A stretch of DNA of 64,000 nucleotides from the NCBI GenBank assembly GCA_958298945.1, contig OY282607.1, positions 31,628,500 through 31,692,499 on the forward strand, given 5' to 3'. The notes beneath the pieces are model-generated. The model did not search any database, was not told the origin of the DNA, and was given only the letters and a program-made list of their open reading frames with translations. A program made the translations under genes and the position numbers. Below, piece after piece: positions 34,966-47,202 of this stretch (the first letter of the stretch is position 1; each line of letters opens with the position of its first letter). The stretch comes from Atherix ibis. Taxonomy: Eukaryota; Arthropoda; Insecta; Diptera; Athericidae.

Positions 34966-37579
34966 GTGCGGCGGTTGCTCTTAACTCGGTTTTCATGCGC
35001 AAGATGTCGCAGTGGTATGTAATGATTTTTCGCACATGTTTTGTCTTTGTCTATTTCAACAGCTGTTCTCTTCTACATTTAATTATTTAAAATGAAAAAA
35101 AAATGAAATATGCCTCTATATGTATGTACAATTTAAAACTTTAAAAAAAAAATAATTTCTTTCATGAAATTAATTAATTAAAGATTAGAATATCTTACAA
35201 AAATTTCGTTTAATTTATATTGTTTATATATATATGGCTGAGTATATATGTATGCATGGCTATGTGTAGAGATTATAAGGGGGTCTCCAAAAAATTGGAG
35301 ACTCATATTGACATTATATTCTTATTTCTTTAAAGAACTTCCTTAATTATTATCATCTTCTGATTATTTTTTATTTTTGTTGGAAGAGCGGAAATCAACA
35401 AAAGTGGTGAAAGAGGGGGGGGGGGGTTGTTGTTTGTTGGGTGGGTGTTTGACAATCGACATGCTCGTAAAAATTTATGTCATTGAAAATAACGTTCAAA
35501 CATTTTTTTGTGGTATAAAAAGCAAAACTTCAACTATGACCTTGAGAACAATATTTTTTCATTATTTTCATAGTCAATCCGTTTTTTTTTTACAATTACA
35601 GCTTTTTTGGTATACTATATATAAATGAATATATTTATAACATAATTAATTATATTTTTCAATAAAATTTAACTGTACTTGTATTTTATCAACTAAATAT
35701 AAAATATAAAATGCCATAATCGAAAAATCATATTTTTTTACATGTTCACATATGACTGTATAAATTTGCTTACTTTTTGAGAAAAGACTAAAGAAATTTA
35801 ACGCAAAACAAACATGCATAGTTTATTCCACCATTTTGTTTATATCGTGTACGTACCGCTTGTTTTTCATTCACATGAAAATCACATGCTTCGCGATAGG
35901 TAACAGTGTTCTGTCTGTGGTGACAGACGCTTCTTACTAACTCACACAAGAAGGGTCAGCCAATTATATGTATCTCTTCCTCTACAGATCGAATTTAAAA
36001 AAGGATAATATAAAAAAGCTTTAAAATATTCACACAAAAAAAAAAAAACCAAAATTTAAAATCCTTTTTTTAATGGTATTACGAAGAAAAACTAGGATAA
36101 TTTTAAGTAGAATGAGAAAGGATTACAACTATGTATACATATTTTTTTATGCTTACTGCACTAATTTTAGGTCATTTAAATACTAACTAAATGAATCTAA
36201 TATTAAGTAAATAAAATCTCTAATCATAAATATAGTATTCACATGTAAATTTTTTTATTTTTATTTTCTCATTAATTGTAAGTTCATTTAGAATAAAATC
36301 AAGTTTAATCTTTAATTGATTATTTAGAATATTTTTATAAAAATAATCTCAATAGATCCAATATGTATATATGAGTGAGAAAAGAAATGCGAATAACTAT
36401 ATATGCGTACAGTGTTAGCACAAAACTTTTTATGTGTATTGTCATCCATTTGTATGTATATACATCCAACATAAAGATGTGTTTATTTGGCAATGTGTAT
36501 ATAAAACTTTAGCTTTAAGTTGAGAAAATTATAAAAATATCAAAAAAAGCCTGCATGCATCTCAAAACAGAACAACAAATGATGACTGGACAAAAAAAAA
36601 TATGACAAAATTCTGACATAAAAAATATTTGCGATTCCATGTAGTCACATCGCCCAATAACGTATTAAATACCAGTTAAAATTATCTAAAAATTACTATT
36701 CTGATACATTTACATATATTTATTAGTAATTATCAATTAAAAATTCCTTTTTTATGATACGCCCCAATTAAAAAAAAATAAATAAATTGAAAATATTGTA
36801 GATTAAAACAAAAGTTTTATTAAAGAAAACTTAAAAAATCACAAAATAGACTTTTCCAATATACTAAAAAGATAATCATAACCTATAAATACATTATTGC
36901 CACTAATGCAACATGAACGTATGGACTTTAATATAGTATCCATATACGCATTCGTACACAGTTGGTGCACACATGCAAAGATCACGTGACCATTAACTAT
37001 ATTGACTCTTAACCTATTTTAAAGATGGTCTAGCGGCCACGCCTGCAAACAGTAACAGCATTGTCTGTACTTTCCGAATATTCATTTTTATGTTCGCAAT
37101 AGCTGGCGGAAAAAACGAGCCCCGATTATATTTGACAGATTTGGCCTTTTTTCCATTCCATAAAATATGTCTATTAGATAACAAAGAATGCATATAATAT
37201 ATAAGGGACTTTAAGAAAAAGAACAAAAAAAAACGATTAGATAATGTCTTGTATAATTATCGAATTCAGATTCCTTAACCTCAAAAACAAAGTATATAAA
37301 TAAAAAAAAATATCCCACGTGCTCAATAGCGATATTCGTCAATAAATATTTGCAGAAAAAAAAATTTGTCAATAAATATTTGCAGAAAACGCCTTAATTA
37401 AAATTAAGCATACATACATATATAAAATCATTCATACAAATAAAAAAGGATAAAAAAAGCGGATAAAAAAGAAAACCTGGTCGAACTAGATCCTAATTAG
37501 ATATAAGGGCAATATTCAATAAAATTTTGTAGATCAAAAAACTATATTCTAATATATTGGCAAATACATCATGCAATAG
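34966..37579. other. AT-rich non-coding stretch
   Basis: Contains a perfect 8-bp hairpin GTCTCCAA-AAAA-TTGGAGAC (35283-35302), a run of 12 G (35415-35426), a possible minus-strand acceptor TTACTGTTTGCAG near 37053, and many TATGTA-type repeats. No gene supported. Confidence 0.35.
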
Positions 37580-37630
37580 TGCTACGCCGCACCTCGTCAA
37601 ATTGTGCCACGCCGCACCTCGTAAAATCCA
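37580..37630 (+). repeat. GC-rich 25-bp tandem duplication
   Basis: GTGCTACGCCGCACCTCGTC is followed by GTGCCACGCCGCACCTCGTA in an otherwise AT-rich region. A similar small duplication (GTCAATAAATATTTGCAGAA) is at 37338-37390. Confidence 0.75.
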
Positions 37631-37805
37631 ACTCGACAATATTGATTTTTTTTAAAAACCCATACATATAGAAACGTACCCATACACAACGTACATAAAC
37701 ATCCCCCTATACCCACATACATTCATATATATATACATATATATATATATATACATATATTCATACGAACGAATAAATTAATATGTGTATATGGTTTTTC
37801 TTACC

Positions 37806-37960
37806 TATTGAAAATTTGGTGCAGCTGCCTTCGAAGCTTTTTATTAAAACTATTTAATAAAACTTGCTATCTAACACAACTGATTTCACCAATAATCCGC
37901 ACCGGACTGCCTCAAAGACGTTTCGCTAGTTCAAGAGACCATCATGAGCTTATTCTGAAT
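37806..37960 (-). other. Candidate non-coding 5' exon
   Basis: The minus strand carries a strong donor AATAG|GTAAGA at 37805, preceded by GC-richer sequence with stops in all frames and a possible acceptor (GTGTGTATTCAG) near 37956. It fits a 5'UTR exon, perhaps of windei. Confidence 0.3.
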
Positions 37961-38621
37961 ACACACGATGTACATGTCGCCGAGAGTACAGAAAACCAGA
38001 AAGAGATGCATAGATAAAACGAGAAACAGAACCATAACTTTATCCAAATCCTTTTTTTTCGTAATATTCCAAACAAGGAGAATGAAATATATATCGAAAG
38101 ATAAAAATCCTTTTTGCATATAAACTATAGTATATTTAGTCCCGAAAATTATTATTACTTTTTTTTTTTAGTAAAATTTCCAATAAGTAATTAAAAGCTA
38201 TATACTAAAAATAGTACCATAGCATAGATTTGACTTATTACAATTTTTATAAAATATAATAAATTCTAATGCAACAAAAAAAAAAAAAAAATTAATTATA
38301 AAAATGAGCATATACATATTTACATATATTGAGTAATCATAAATATGTTGTTCTAAAAAAGTAAATATACAAAAAAATGCACTCTAAGAAGAAACACTAC
38401 AAAAGTTGAACGACCTCTACGCCTAACGAATGAGTATGCCAACTAAAGATTGTACTTTACTATAAAATAACATTAAATTATAATTTTTTTTTTTCAATGA
38501 TAAATATTTTTTTAATACAATCTATGAAATTTTATTAATTTTTTTGTAAATATAAGATATCTGTGTAAGAGGTGTACCTTCGGAGGCATTTATTAAATAA
38601 GGGGAATTGAAAATCAAGAAA

Positions 38622-38825
38622 TTAAATCATTTCATTTGTTGCTACCTCAAACTCTCTGGTATTAGGATAAATTTTTCTCTCTCGCCAAAAGAGATCAGGA
38701 AATACTCGTTCAGCAGTTATAGCCACACATTCCGAGGTAGACAATTTATCTGAATGTGGACGAACAATATTGTGAGAACAGCGAGTGTCATGTGGGCTAA
38801 AGTTTGATAACTTTTTGGATCGAGT
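38622..38825 (-). CDS. Candidate terminal exon of an unassigned gene
   Basis: A clear acceptor (AATTATTTCAG) leads into a 67-codon open frame ending in TAA, with peptide blocks NFSPHDTRCSHNIVRPHSDK, CVAITAERVFPDLFWRERKI and YPNTREFEVATNEMI. A frame this long with mixed composition is unlikely by chance here. A second frame would encode LDPKSYQ and a hydrophobic stretch MTLAVLTILFVHI before a stop; that is the frame produced by splicing from 39022-39162. Which is used is undecided. A donor-like GTAGCA inside (after REFE) is another possibility. No domain is recognised. Confidence 0.45.
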   Translation of the reverse strand, partial: TRSKKLSNFSPHDTRCSHNIVRPHSDKLSTSECVAITAERVFPDLFWRERKIYPNTREFEVATNEMI

Positions 38826-39021
38826 CTGAAATAATTTTTTTTTGTTGTCTTTCGGATATAAATAAAGAAAAAAAAACCTCAAAGCGAAACAATAATAAAT
38901 GTACCCCTAAAAGAATTTTGCAAAAAATTCAACAAAATATGAATGTATGCACTTGTATAATAAATAAACTTTTTTTTAATTAAAAATATTTTTTTCCCTT
39001 GATTTGCTCTCTAATATTTAC

Positions 39022-39162
39022 TTAATAATAATCTGAGAATGCGTTTTAAATCCTATAAGGATATATTTTGAAATAATTTTTAGAACAAAAGGATCGAAAC
39101 AATTTTCTTTAGCCACATTTATATTCTCTTGATGATAAAACCGGTCAAGCTTGGAGCGAAAT
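39022..39162 (-). CDS. Candidate internal exon of the same unassigned gene
   Basis: Acceptor CAACCATGCGCAG, donor AA|GTAAAT. The open frame reads FRSKLDRFYHQENINVAKEN then CFDPFVLKIISK. Its 5' phase fits exactly a short first exon ending ATGGT|GTAAGT at 40898, giving a protein that begins M-V-F-R-S-K. The family is not recognised. Confidence 0.4.
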
Positions 39163-39492
39163 CTGCGCATGGTTGCACAACAAGATGTTATCTTTAAATA
39201 ATCTTGAATAGTAAATGTACACACACGCACATTAAACAACTACATAGTCACGTGTATTATTATTATTCATACTTTTTCAACGAATATGTATGCATATGTA
39301 CATTTGTAGAGTTAGTAGATAATATTCCTAGTTGATAGGATTAAAAGATCAATCTTTATAGATCCCTTCGCATTTCAAGAATATAATTACCATTACATAT
39401 GTTCCTTTGTAAATAAATTTATAAACACAATTTTTTTTTTTGATGATTTTCTCAGGAAAAAAATTTTAATTTATTTATCTAATAGTGATATA

Positions 39493-39578
39493 TCGGGTTT
39501 TTCAATAGAAACTTAACACTTTTGAGTATTTTCAATATGAAAATACTCAAAAGTGTCAAGTTGCTATTGAAAAACCCA
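39493..39578. mobile_element. Tiny foldback MITE (about 86 bp)
   Basis: Two arms of about 40 bp (GGGTTTTTCAATAGAAACTT ... CTTTTGAGTATTTTCA and its inverse) separated by a few bases, differing at only two or three positions, flanked by TA/TATA. Compatible with a mariner-derived palindromic MITE. Confidence 0.8.
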
Positions 39579-40897
39579 TATAATTGCATACAATATATAT
39601 TCATAAATTAGTCTATTTGCATAAGCATATATAAATATATATGGTATGTACATATTTGCTCAAAAATATATGAACAAATATTTTCAAAAAAAGTATGGAA
39701 AAAATTGAGCGCTATGAAGTTAACCTTAGGGACCTCACATAAAAACAAACAAACAAAGAAAAATATAATCAAAATATGTACATAATAATCAAAAAAAAAA
39801 TTACTTTTAAAAATCTTTCCTTATAAAAAAAAAAGTATTTCTTTTTTTTAATGTTTTTTTGGAACTTTATCTAAAAAAATTTACGACTTTTTAAGCAAAT
39901 CAATAAAGGCGTATTTTATACAATAATCTAGATTTGATTTATTCCTATTAAAAAAAATTGCATATATATTAATGAAAAATTTAGAAATATGTAGTAAATT
40001 TTTTTCTAAAGAGCTCGCTAAATTTACGAGATATTCGCTTAAATCTCGTAAAGTACTATGTGTACTTAACGAGATTTAAACCAATATCTTAAAAACTCTA
40101 TACAACTTAATAGGAATGTAATTTTTTTAAAAATGTCATACCTAAATTATTTGACAGATGAACTGTCAAAATATAATCCGCAACCTATACATCTACCAAA
40201 AAAAATTTTGTTTATTTGCGCCTCGATTTTATAAAAATTTTATTAAAGGCATTTATATTTATAATTCTTCTTATGCTAAATTAATATTGTATTCAATACT
40301 TCCTAGCTAAATATTTGAAATACACACCCTAAAATATGTTTAATTATAAAATATCAAACCTATTCTAAATATGGCATCAAAAGAGTAAATTGAAATTAGT
40401 GAGAGCAATACCAACGTCTGATAGCAAGCTAGATAATTATTAAATAAGATTATTTATATAATTTATTAATTATGTGCAAATATTTTATAATATTTAATGT
40501 TATTACACTAATTAAATATATAAAATAATAAAAATAATTTATAATTTTTTTATTTATATAAATTTTAATGTATAGAAATAAAAACCAATTCAATGCTCAA
40601 TCCGCCTCTCATTTATTTGCTTTGTTACGTCGGTAGGTTTGCTGTCAATCGAGATTTGTTATGAGTAGAGTAGCTCATTGTGCATGAACCAAATAAACTT
40701 TTTGTAATTCATTTGGAAAATTAAATTAAATTTTATTTTTTATAGCTTAAATCAAAGGATGAGATTTTGTGCAATCCAAAATTTTGGCGGTTAAGAAATT
40801 CTTCAATGGAAATGGGAGGCTCCAATAATATAATTTATTGTAAGGAAAATATAAAATAATGGTAATAAGGACATTATAAAAAAAAATGTGTACTTAC
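39579..40897. other. AT-rich, with an 18-bp hairpin at 40039-40079
   Basis: TTAAATCTCGTAAAGTAC (40039-40056), loop TATGT, then GTACTTAACGAGATTTAA (40062-40079), pairing at 17 of 18 positions. The heptamer ACGAGAT also occurs just upstream. If the unassigned gene is real, this is its first intron. Confidence 0.5.
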
Positions 40898-40902
40898 ACC
40901 AT
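40898..40902 (-). CDS. Candidate first coding exon (ATG plus two bases) of the unassigned gene
   Basis: The minus strand reads CCGATGGT|GTAAGTAC, with the donor directly after the ATG codon and two bases. The phase matches the exon at 39162. GC-richer sequence upstream (to about 41030) could be 5'UTR. Confidence 0.3.
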
Positions 40903-41590
40903 CGGATTAACGCTGGAAATCTATAACATTCATACGTATGAACAGCAAAGGACGAAATTTCAGTAAAATCAACGCCTTAACGAAGAGAAATGCCACTTAT
41001 ATTAACGATAAATCATGCGTTTTATAGAAATTTTTCTGAATGGAATTAATTTACTAGGCCACAAAAAATTATTTTAAATTACTGTAAACGTTTGCTTTTA
41101 TATTCAACAGTCATAAATACGAGTATATGATGATTTTAGCTTTTTAGACATTTTCATATAGAAAGAGTGTACGACCGCGAAAAAAAGTTATTACTTAAAT
41201 ATAAAATTGAACATAAATTTTTTTATAAATTTCGCTACCTTAATAAAGAAGTTTTTTAATAAAACTTTTGAATTGCACACAGTTTTTTTTATATTTTCAT
41301 AAATATTAAAACAATCTCGATATAAAGAATGAGTATCTTACGCGAATGCTATATTAACTTTAATGTTCGTTTCGATGACATTTCAAAAGGTTACCAGTAC
41401 TACATTTCGTAGAAATACACTTTATGTTAAGAATAATTTTCACCGAAACATTTCATACTTTTTAGATTATTTTTCATAAATTATTCACTGTATTTTACTT
41501 TCTAATAGATTAATTGCATATAAAATAACTTTATTTCAATTGAATATTGAAAAATTCAGAAATTTAATGATTTTTAAATGAAAATAATAA

Positions 41591-42427
41591 ATGGTAACAC
41601 GGAGCCCAATAATTTTGAGGTTAAGAAAGTTTATAAAAATGAACAGATTGCTAAGTTTTTGTTTTAGCCGATCATTAAAAAATTCTGTGCTTTATAAATC
41701 TCGCCCAGTGGAATTATATAAAAATATTAATAAAACCAATTGCTGTCATCATCAAGAGCAGTTATCAATAGGATTGCTACATTTACGATCACAATTCAGC
41801 ACTAAATCATTCGAAGTTAATACAAATATCGTAAAAGATGTTATGCTTTATAAATATGAAAATCCAAAATTTTACCGCATCCTTAATTTCTTTGCGATAT
41901 GTCAATTCTTATTTTGGAATTATTTGGCAAATTTTGCTTTTACAACAATGAAGGATGCACCGGTTGATAATGATAAAATTGATGAAAGTACTTCTTGGTA
42001 CCGAAAGGTAAATTTGGGAGAAAATAAATATAAAAATGCAATAACAGGATTATGTGTTATCTTAGGTATGGTTTGATAAATAAATGGCAAATTTTAGTTT
42101 TTATGCTATAGTTTTTATAATCTTATGCTTAAAGGATATGGTATAATAACAGCCGCTTGGATGTTCACACTAAGGTCGGTTCGAATGTTGGTTTTAAGAA
42201 AGGGTGGTGATACCATAACCGTAGTTACATATGGCCCATTTAACAGAAATCGCATTATGGATGTACCAATAAAATGTTTGTCCGCACAAGAGGCTCGGCA
42301 TTCCTCAAAAGTATTGTTACCGATCAAAATTAAAAACAAATCACTGTTCTATGTGCTGGACATGAGGGGAGAGTTTACAAATGGACGACTATTCGATCAG
42401 ACAGCAGGATTAAAACGAAAACTGTAA
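41591..42427 (+). CDS. TMEM223: TMEM223 homologue, mitochondrial inner-membrane protein
   Basis: Two exons, 41591-42065 and 42135-42427. The donor is TTAG|GTATGG, and only the acceptor after TTAAAG keeps the frame. This gives 255 aa from the first ATG, or 239 aa from the second Met at 41639, whose MNRLLSFCFSRSLKNS start looks like a mitochondrial presequence. The family pattern is clear: MLYKYENPKFYRILNFFA before a first membrane helix, a polar loop with YRKVNLGENKYKN, a second helix (YGIITAAWMF) running into RSVRMLVLRKGG, then TYGPFNRNRIMDVPI. Human TMEM223 is a mitochondrial inner-membrane protein linked to complex IV assembly. It is tail to tail with NOP10. Confidence 0.9.
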
Positions 42428-42459
42428 TATACCAAATGTAATAATACAAAAGTTTATAA

Positions 42460-42465
42460 TTTATT
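42460..42465 (-). terminator. Polyadenylation signal of NOP10
   Basis: AATAAA on the minus strand, 45 bp after the NOP10 stop and only 33 bp from the TMEM223 stop. Confidence 0.6.
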
Positions 42466-42481
42466 AAAAATGAATTAATTC

Positions 42482-42487
42482 AATAAA
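42482..42487 (+). terminator. Polyadenylation signal of TMEM223
   Basis: AATAAA 55 bp after the TMEM223 stop. It lies downstream of the opposing NOP10 signal, so the two 3' ends overlap. Confidence 0.6.
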
Positions 42488-42509
42488 AATGTTGTTTTTT
42501 TTTTAATAT

Positions 42510-42767
42510 TTAATAAATGGGTTGTGCTCTTTGTGTTAGAAGTAGTCCGAATCTTTTTTTGACTATAATACGATGTCGAGAATATTTGTCTTCAGGTGAA
42601 AATCTCGCCGGGTGTGCTGACGCTGTCGGTCTACCATTTTCAGTTTTCTTCTATCGGAATTAGTTTTTTTTGTTATAATTCACACTTTTCAAATTTATTA
42701 TATTAATAACTACCTTAAGAGTATAGATTCTATTGCCATTTTCATCATATGTGTACATAAGATACAT
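42510..42767 (-). CDS. NOP10: NOP10 (NOLA3), H/ACA ribonucleoprotein subunit 3
   Basis: Two minus-strand exons, 42714-42767 ([18 protein letters not shown], donor AAG|GTAGTT) and 42510-42650 (acceptor TTCCGATAG), in phase 0 and separated by a 63-bp intron. The product is 64 aa, the standard NOP10 length. It carries the family signature blocks [20 protein letters not shown] and [13 protein letters not shown]10 is an essential core protein of box H/ACA snoRNPs, binding dyskerin/Cbf5 in the nucleolus for rRNA pseudouridylation. Neither exon is long enough to stand out as an open frame by itself, so the gene is easily missed. Assignment rests on near-complete conservation of the sequence. Confidence 0.96.
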
Positions 42768-45700
42768 TTTTCTAATTATTATTTATAAATGAACCCAAAA
42801 CAATAAATTTATTTTCACTCAACTTTGACAATTCTTTACTGACGGACCATGTGTTATGCTATAAGCTACAGTGACATTTTTCGACACGCTATTTTGTTGC
42901 CATAAGAAATTTATATCAGCAAATTTATATTTGCGATGTTTTATTTCTTACGGGAGTAAGCGATGTTTTCGAAATGGTAAGGATTTTGAAAGATTTAAAA
43001 AAAAAACATTACGATATTTTTTGAAGAATTTGGCAATGACAAAATTATTATTTTTTTTTTATATACAGAAACTTATATTGGAATTTTTTTTAAGATCCAA
43101 AAATGGTTAATGCGTATGAAAACCAAAAAAAAATTGAAGAAAAAATTTTTTTTTTATTTTTTATACACATTAACCATATTTGTTTGCATTAAGATAAAAA
43201 TTAGTAAGATTAAGTAGGAGACAGCACTCAAATAACTTAATCAAATATTTAACAAGGTATTGACGAAAATCATTACAGAACGATTGTATATAAAATTTAA
43301 AAAAAAAACATCTTTTGTTAAATAAACATGTTTTAAATTGAAAAACAATAGAATGTTCGAAAATGTCGCATAATAAAAACATTTTTTGTTTTGTTTTAAT
43401 ATTTTATGTAAGAAAAAATTTTATTATATATATTTTCGACTAGGAATAATTGTATATTTATAATTATTTTTTTTCCCCTTCATCAAAATTGTTCTCTTAA
43501 TTTTCTACATACAATAAATTGGTTTTTGTCAGTTTTTATTCTTTTGCATACTATTTATTCTCATTTGCTCTGCTATCATTCTTGATTTGTTACTACTCGT
43601 AAAGCTAATAATTTATATATTTTCTATTCACTTCTACTTAATAAAAACGTGCATATTATTATTACAGATTATTATTATTATTATTATTTTATTCATATTC
43701 ATTTTGTTTTCTTTCTTTTATTTTTTTTACGGGTTTTAGTTCATTTTATTGTATTATAATTTTTTTATTTTTTTTTTATTCTTAAAAACAAAACATCACA
43801 TTTTTTTTCGTATTTCATATAGTAATTAATAATTTATAATATTCTCTTGAAAAGTAAATATTACAATTATAATAATTATTCTTACTATTTAATATTACTA
43901 TTACTATAAATCTCCCAATTACTTTTTTTCCTTTCTTTTCCTATATTGATGGATTTATATTTCTTTATTTAATTTTACATAATTTTATTAGTTATGCATA
44001 AACATAATATGTATATACTTTATACAATATTTGCAAATAAAATAAAAAATAATGCTGACTTTATGTCCCCCCCCCCCCCTCTCTCTCCTAAATACATTAT
44101 AAAGCAGCGTTATCAAATACATCTATGTATATACGGATATCGTATATTAAATAAAACCCCCTAAAAAAAAAAGTTAAAAAGTATAAATTATTCCTTTAAT
44201 AGCAATATCAATATTGAAATAAAAAAAATCCAAATAATATAAGTATAATCATATAGTCAACAGATTTCTTATTACTTTAATAACAATGAAAAAAAAATTC
44301 ACTTAAAATGTAATTAACGCAATTTAAAAAAAAAATAGTTTTCATCTTTATATATGTACATATATTTGTATGTCTAAAATTGTCCTACAATTTATTATTT
44401 ATATACATATATATATATATAAATTTTCATTAATTTCCTATGATATATAATATCACTTTACTTGCAGCAAAATCATTTAAAATTACATATATTAAAATTT
44501 TTTATACAATGCTTGCGAGGAAAGAAAGCAAAATTAATTATAGTTTATTTTTGTACACATATACTTTAATTTTTTTTTTAAATATATATTTTATAAAAGA
44601 GAAGTAGGCGAGAAAGATCGACATAGAAAATTAGCATTATAGTTGAAAAAAAATTCTTTCGTTCAATGTGAAAATTGTGATGATAATTGTTTGAAAGATT
44701 CATTTTCATTTCTACCAGAGACATCCGTGCTAGAACAATTTGCTAACAAATTATCCAATTTCCGTTTTGAATTTATTACAATTGATTCAATTTACACCTG
44801 CTTATATCAACCAATAAACAAATCAGATTTCATATCCATTACTGTAATTTAATTCGATCTATTCGCATAATGAGTCAAACTTTTTTTTTTATAATTCAAT
44901 CGTTTTTGGTTTACTTGGATTAGAATAATATTATTGAAAAATGTTTTTTTTTATCGAAAGTCCCTTTTTTTTATAACAAATAAAAACTTGAATACAATAT
45001 AATTGCTTTGATTTTAGCTAAATAATTTATGCAGTACAAGAGATCTTAAACTAGATTTAGTATTAACAGAATTACTCATATATGAATAATCTCCCGAATC
45101 GTTTAAAATGAAAACTCCAAGAGCTAGAATCGAAGTATTAATTGTAGTTCAAGCCTAAATACAAGTACCATATATGTTTCTTATGATAATATTTTAATTT
45201 TATAAAATATTTCTTTAGTTAAAATGTATTTTAAAGAGCTTAGATTTCTCTCTATTATGAAAGATATAAACATTATTACAAAAGTTCAGATGCGTATTGT
45301 TTAAAGTTTTTTTTTTTTGTATAAAAAGGATTATTTTTATATTATTTTCAAGTATTTAAGTCGTTTCATTACAATATGAAATCAAATAAAATTTCAAAAC
45401 AATCGTTAATTAATATTATAAACTTTTATAACGTATATATTCTCTGAAGATTAAATACTTTTTTTTAATAAATTTACCTTTAAGTATATTTTTTCTAATT
45501 TCCAATATAAACAAAAGTAAAGATAATTGTAAATAATTTCAGAAATAATAATAAATAGTATCTTTAAAAAAAATTTACATAATAAAAATCTACTTTGAAA
45601 TTATTAATTTTTGTTCTTGTATTATGAAACACGAAAATTCGTTGCATTTCAAAAGTTTTTATAGTTGATTTTTTTTGGATATTCTATAAATTTTTTTTTT

Positions 45701-46770
45701 TATTTTAGTTTAAATAGATTATAAGACATGTTTTTTTGAAGAACAATATAAAAATTGTGAGATTTAGGCACAATTTTAAGAGAAACATACTATCCCGACT
45801 ATCCTGAGGGCCAAACTCGATTAGAAAAGAAATTTCATCTCTTCCTATTTTTTTTTAGTTTAAGGAAATAAAAAATTATTTTTTTTTAAATACTTTTCTG
45901 TCTAATTAGTTTGAAACCAGCGAATTTGTTTTTACTATTCTCTATGTTTATTTTTGATATTTAAACTTTTCTACAATATTATTAAAAAAAAAATTATCAC
46001 CAATCTAGAAATGATATGCCATCGGAAGAGATAGTTTTTCTTGAAGTTCGATTCTATTATTTTTATTTTATTATTGATTTTATATTTAGTTTATTTTTAA
46101 TTTTTTTCCCAAATTTCAAAACGACTTAAAAGGAAACATATAAGTAGAAGTTTGATTTCGATTAAACTTTAAAAGATTTAAAATTCGAATTAGATCGGAT
46201 ATATTTAACTAGATTAGAAAACAAAGCAAAATTGTTTTATTTATATATATACTATGGGCATGGAAATAATAATTGTTCAATTTAAGAAAATCTTATATAT
46301 AGAGAATATATTGTAGATATAAAAAACAGAGAAAGTGTAGAGATATGGAAATAGAAAATGAAGAGAAAAAATATACCAATAATTATGAAAGGAAAATTAA
46401 ATTTTCTATGATAACAATTAAAATAGTTTTAAAAATATTATTATAAAACAAATTGTTTCTTTGTTTATAATTAAATTTAATTTTAATTAATGTCTGTTTT
46501 TTTCTTCAAGTAAATTTTCTATATCCGTTTTTCTTCTCTTTTCTTTATAAGAATTTTGATTTTGTTTTCTTCTCCATTTTTATATACAATATGTTGCAGT
46601 AATTATCTTTAATTTTGTCTTTATTCTTATTTTGTTTGCTTATTATTTATTAATTGTATAAATATAATAATTTATTAATAATATTTCAACTAATTTACTT
46701 ATTAATAATTAATATTATTTATATTATTTAGTATATTTTTTTTTATTTAAATTTATATATTTTGTTATAT
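42768..46770. other. AT-rich flank, likely including the TMEM170 3'UTR
   Basis: No exon supported. Holds a run of 13 C followed by CT repeats (44067-44087), a TTA microsatellite near 43665-43690 and many homopolymers. Short frames such as 44643-44852 are not supported by splice or family evidence. Confidence 0.4.
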
Positions 46771-47202
46771 TTATAGAGTTGCTAATATTCGTGTAAAACC
46801 TAAGCATGCTGATACGATTGTTTGCCCTACACCCCAGACCATTGCATAAATTGGTGTCATTTGTAAATTGGACGCTCGATGTACAACCGCAATAGCTGCA
46901 CTACTAACAACACCACATGTTGCTGGCGATATAAAGCCCATTATTAATATTAATATTGAAAAGAAACGGCCAAATTTATGTTTTCGTAATGTTACAAATG
47001 CAACAATAGCAGCACACGTATGAACAAATATTGATGAGAATAATGCCCACAAAAATACATGATACCACATTTCACGAATTGTATTTAAACGATTTTGTGA
47101 ACGTAGTCCCATAACATCGGCGATTGAATCCAAATCATCCGAGTCAGAAACGGACAACATTACATTTGATTGAAATTTGAAAATTCCCTTTTTTAAAATC
47201 AC
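46771..47202 (-). CDS. TMEM170A: TMEM170 family membrane protein
   Basis: A single open exon on the minus strand. The first Met (47202) gives 143 aa; the Met at 47160 (MLSVSDSDDLDSIADVMGLR) gives 129 aa and is the more family-like start. MWYHVFLWALFSSIFVHTCA begins the first membrane helix, FGRFFSILILIMGFISPATC the second and TPIYAMVWGVGQTIVSACLG the third, in the TMEM170 pattern. Human TMEM170A acts in the ER and nuclear envelope, promoting ER sheets. Upstream UTR exons were not located. Confidence 0.9.
   Translation of the reverse strand: MILKKGIFKFQSNVMLSVSDSDDLDSIADVMGLRSQNRLNTIREMWYHVFLWALFSSIFVHTCAAIVAFVTLRKHKFGRFFSILILIMGFISPATCGVVSSAAIAVVHRASNLQMTPIYAMVWGVGQTIVSACLGFTRILATL

Noticed and set aside
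35415..35426. G12 run as a quadruplex or regulatory site
   Set aside because: A single homopolymer without additional G-tracts; similar homopolymers (C13 at 44067, A36 at 30077) are common here and may vary by sequencing error.
43170..46700. Short Phe/Lys/Asn-rich open frames in the 43-46 kb AT-rich block
   Set aside because: Expected by chance at this base composition; no acceptor or donor in phase and no family resemblance.
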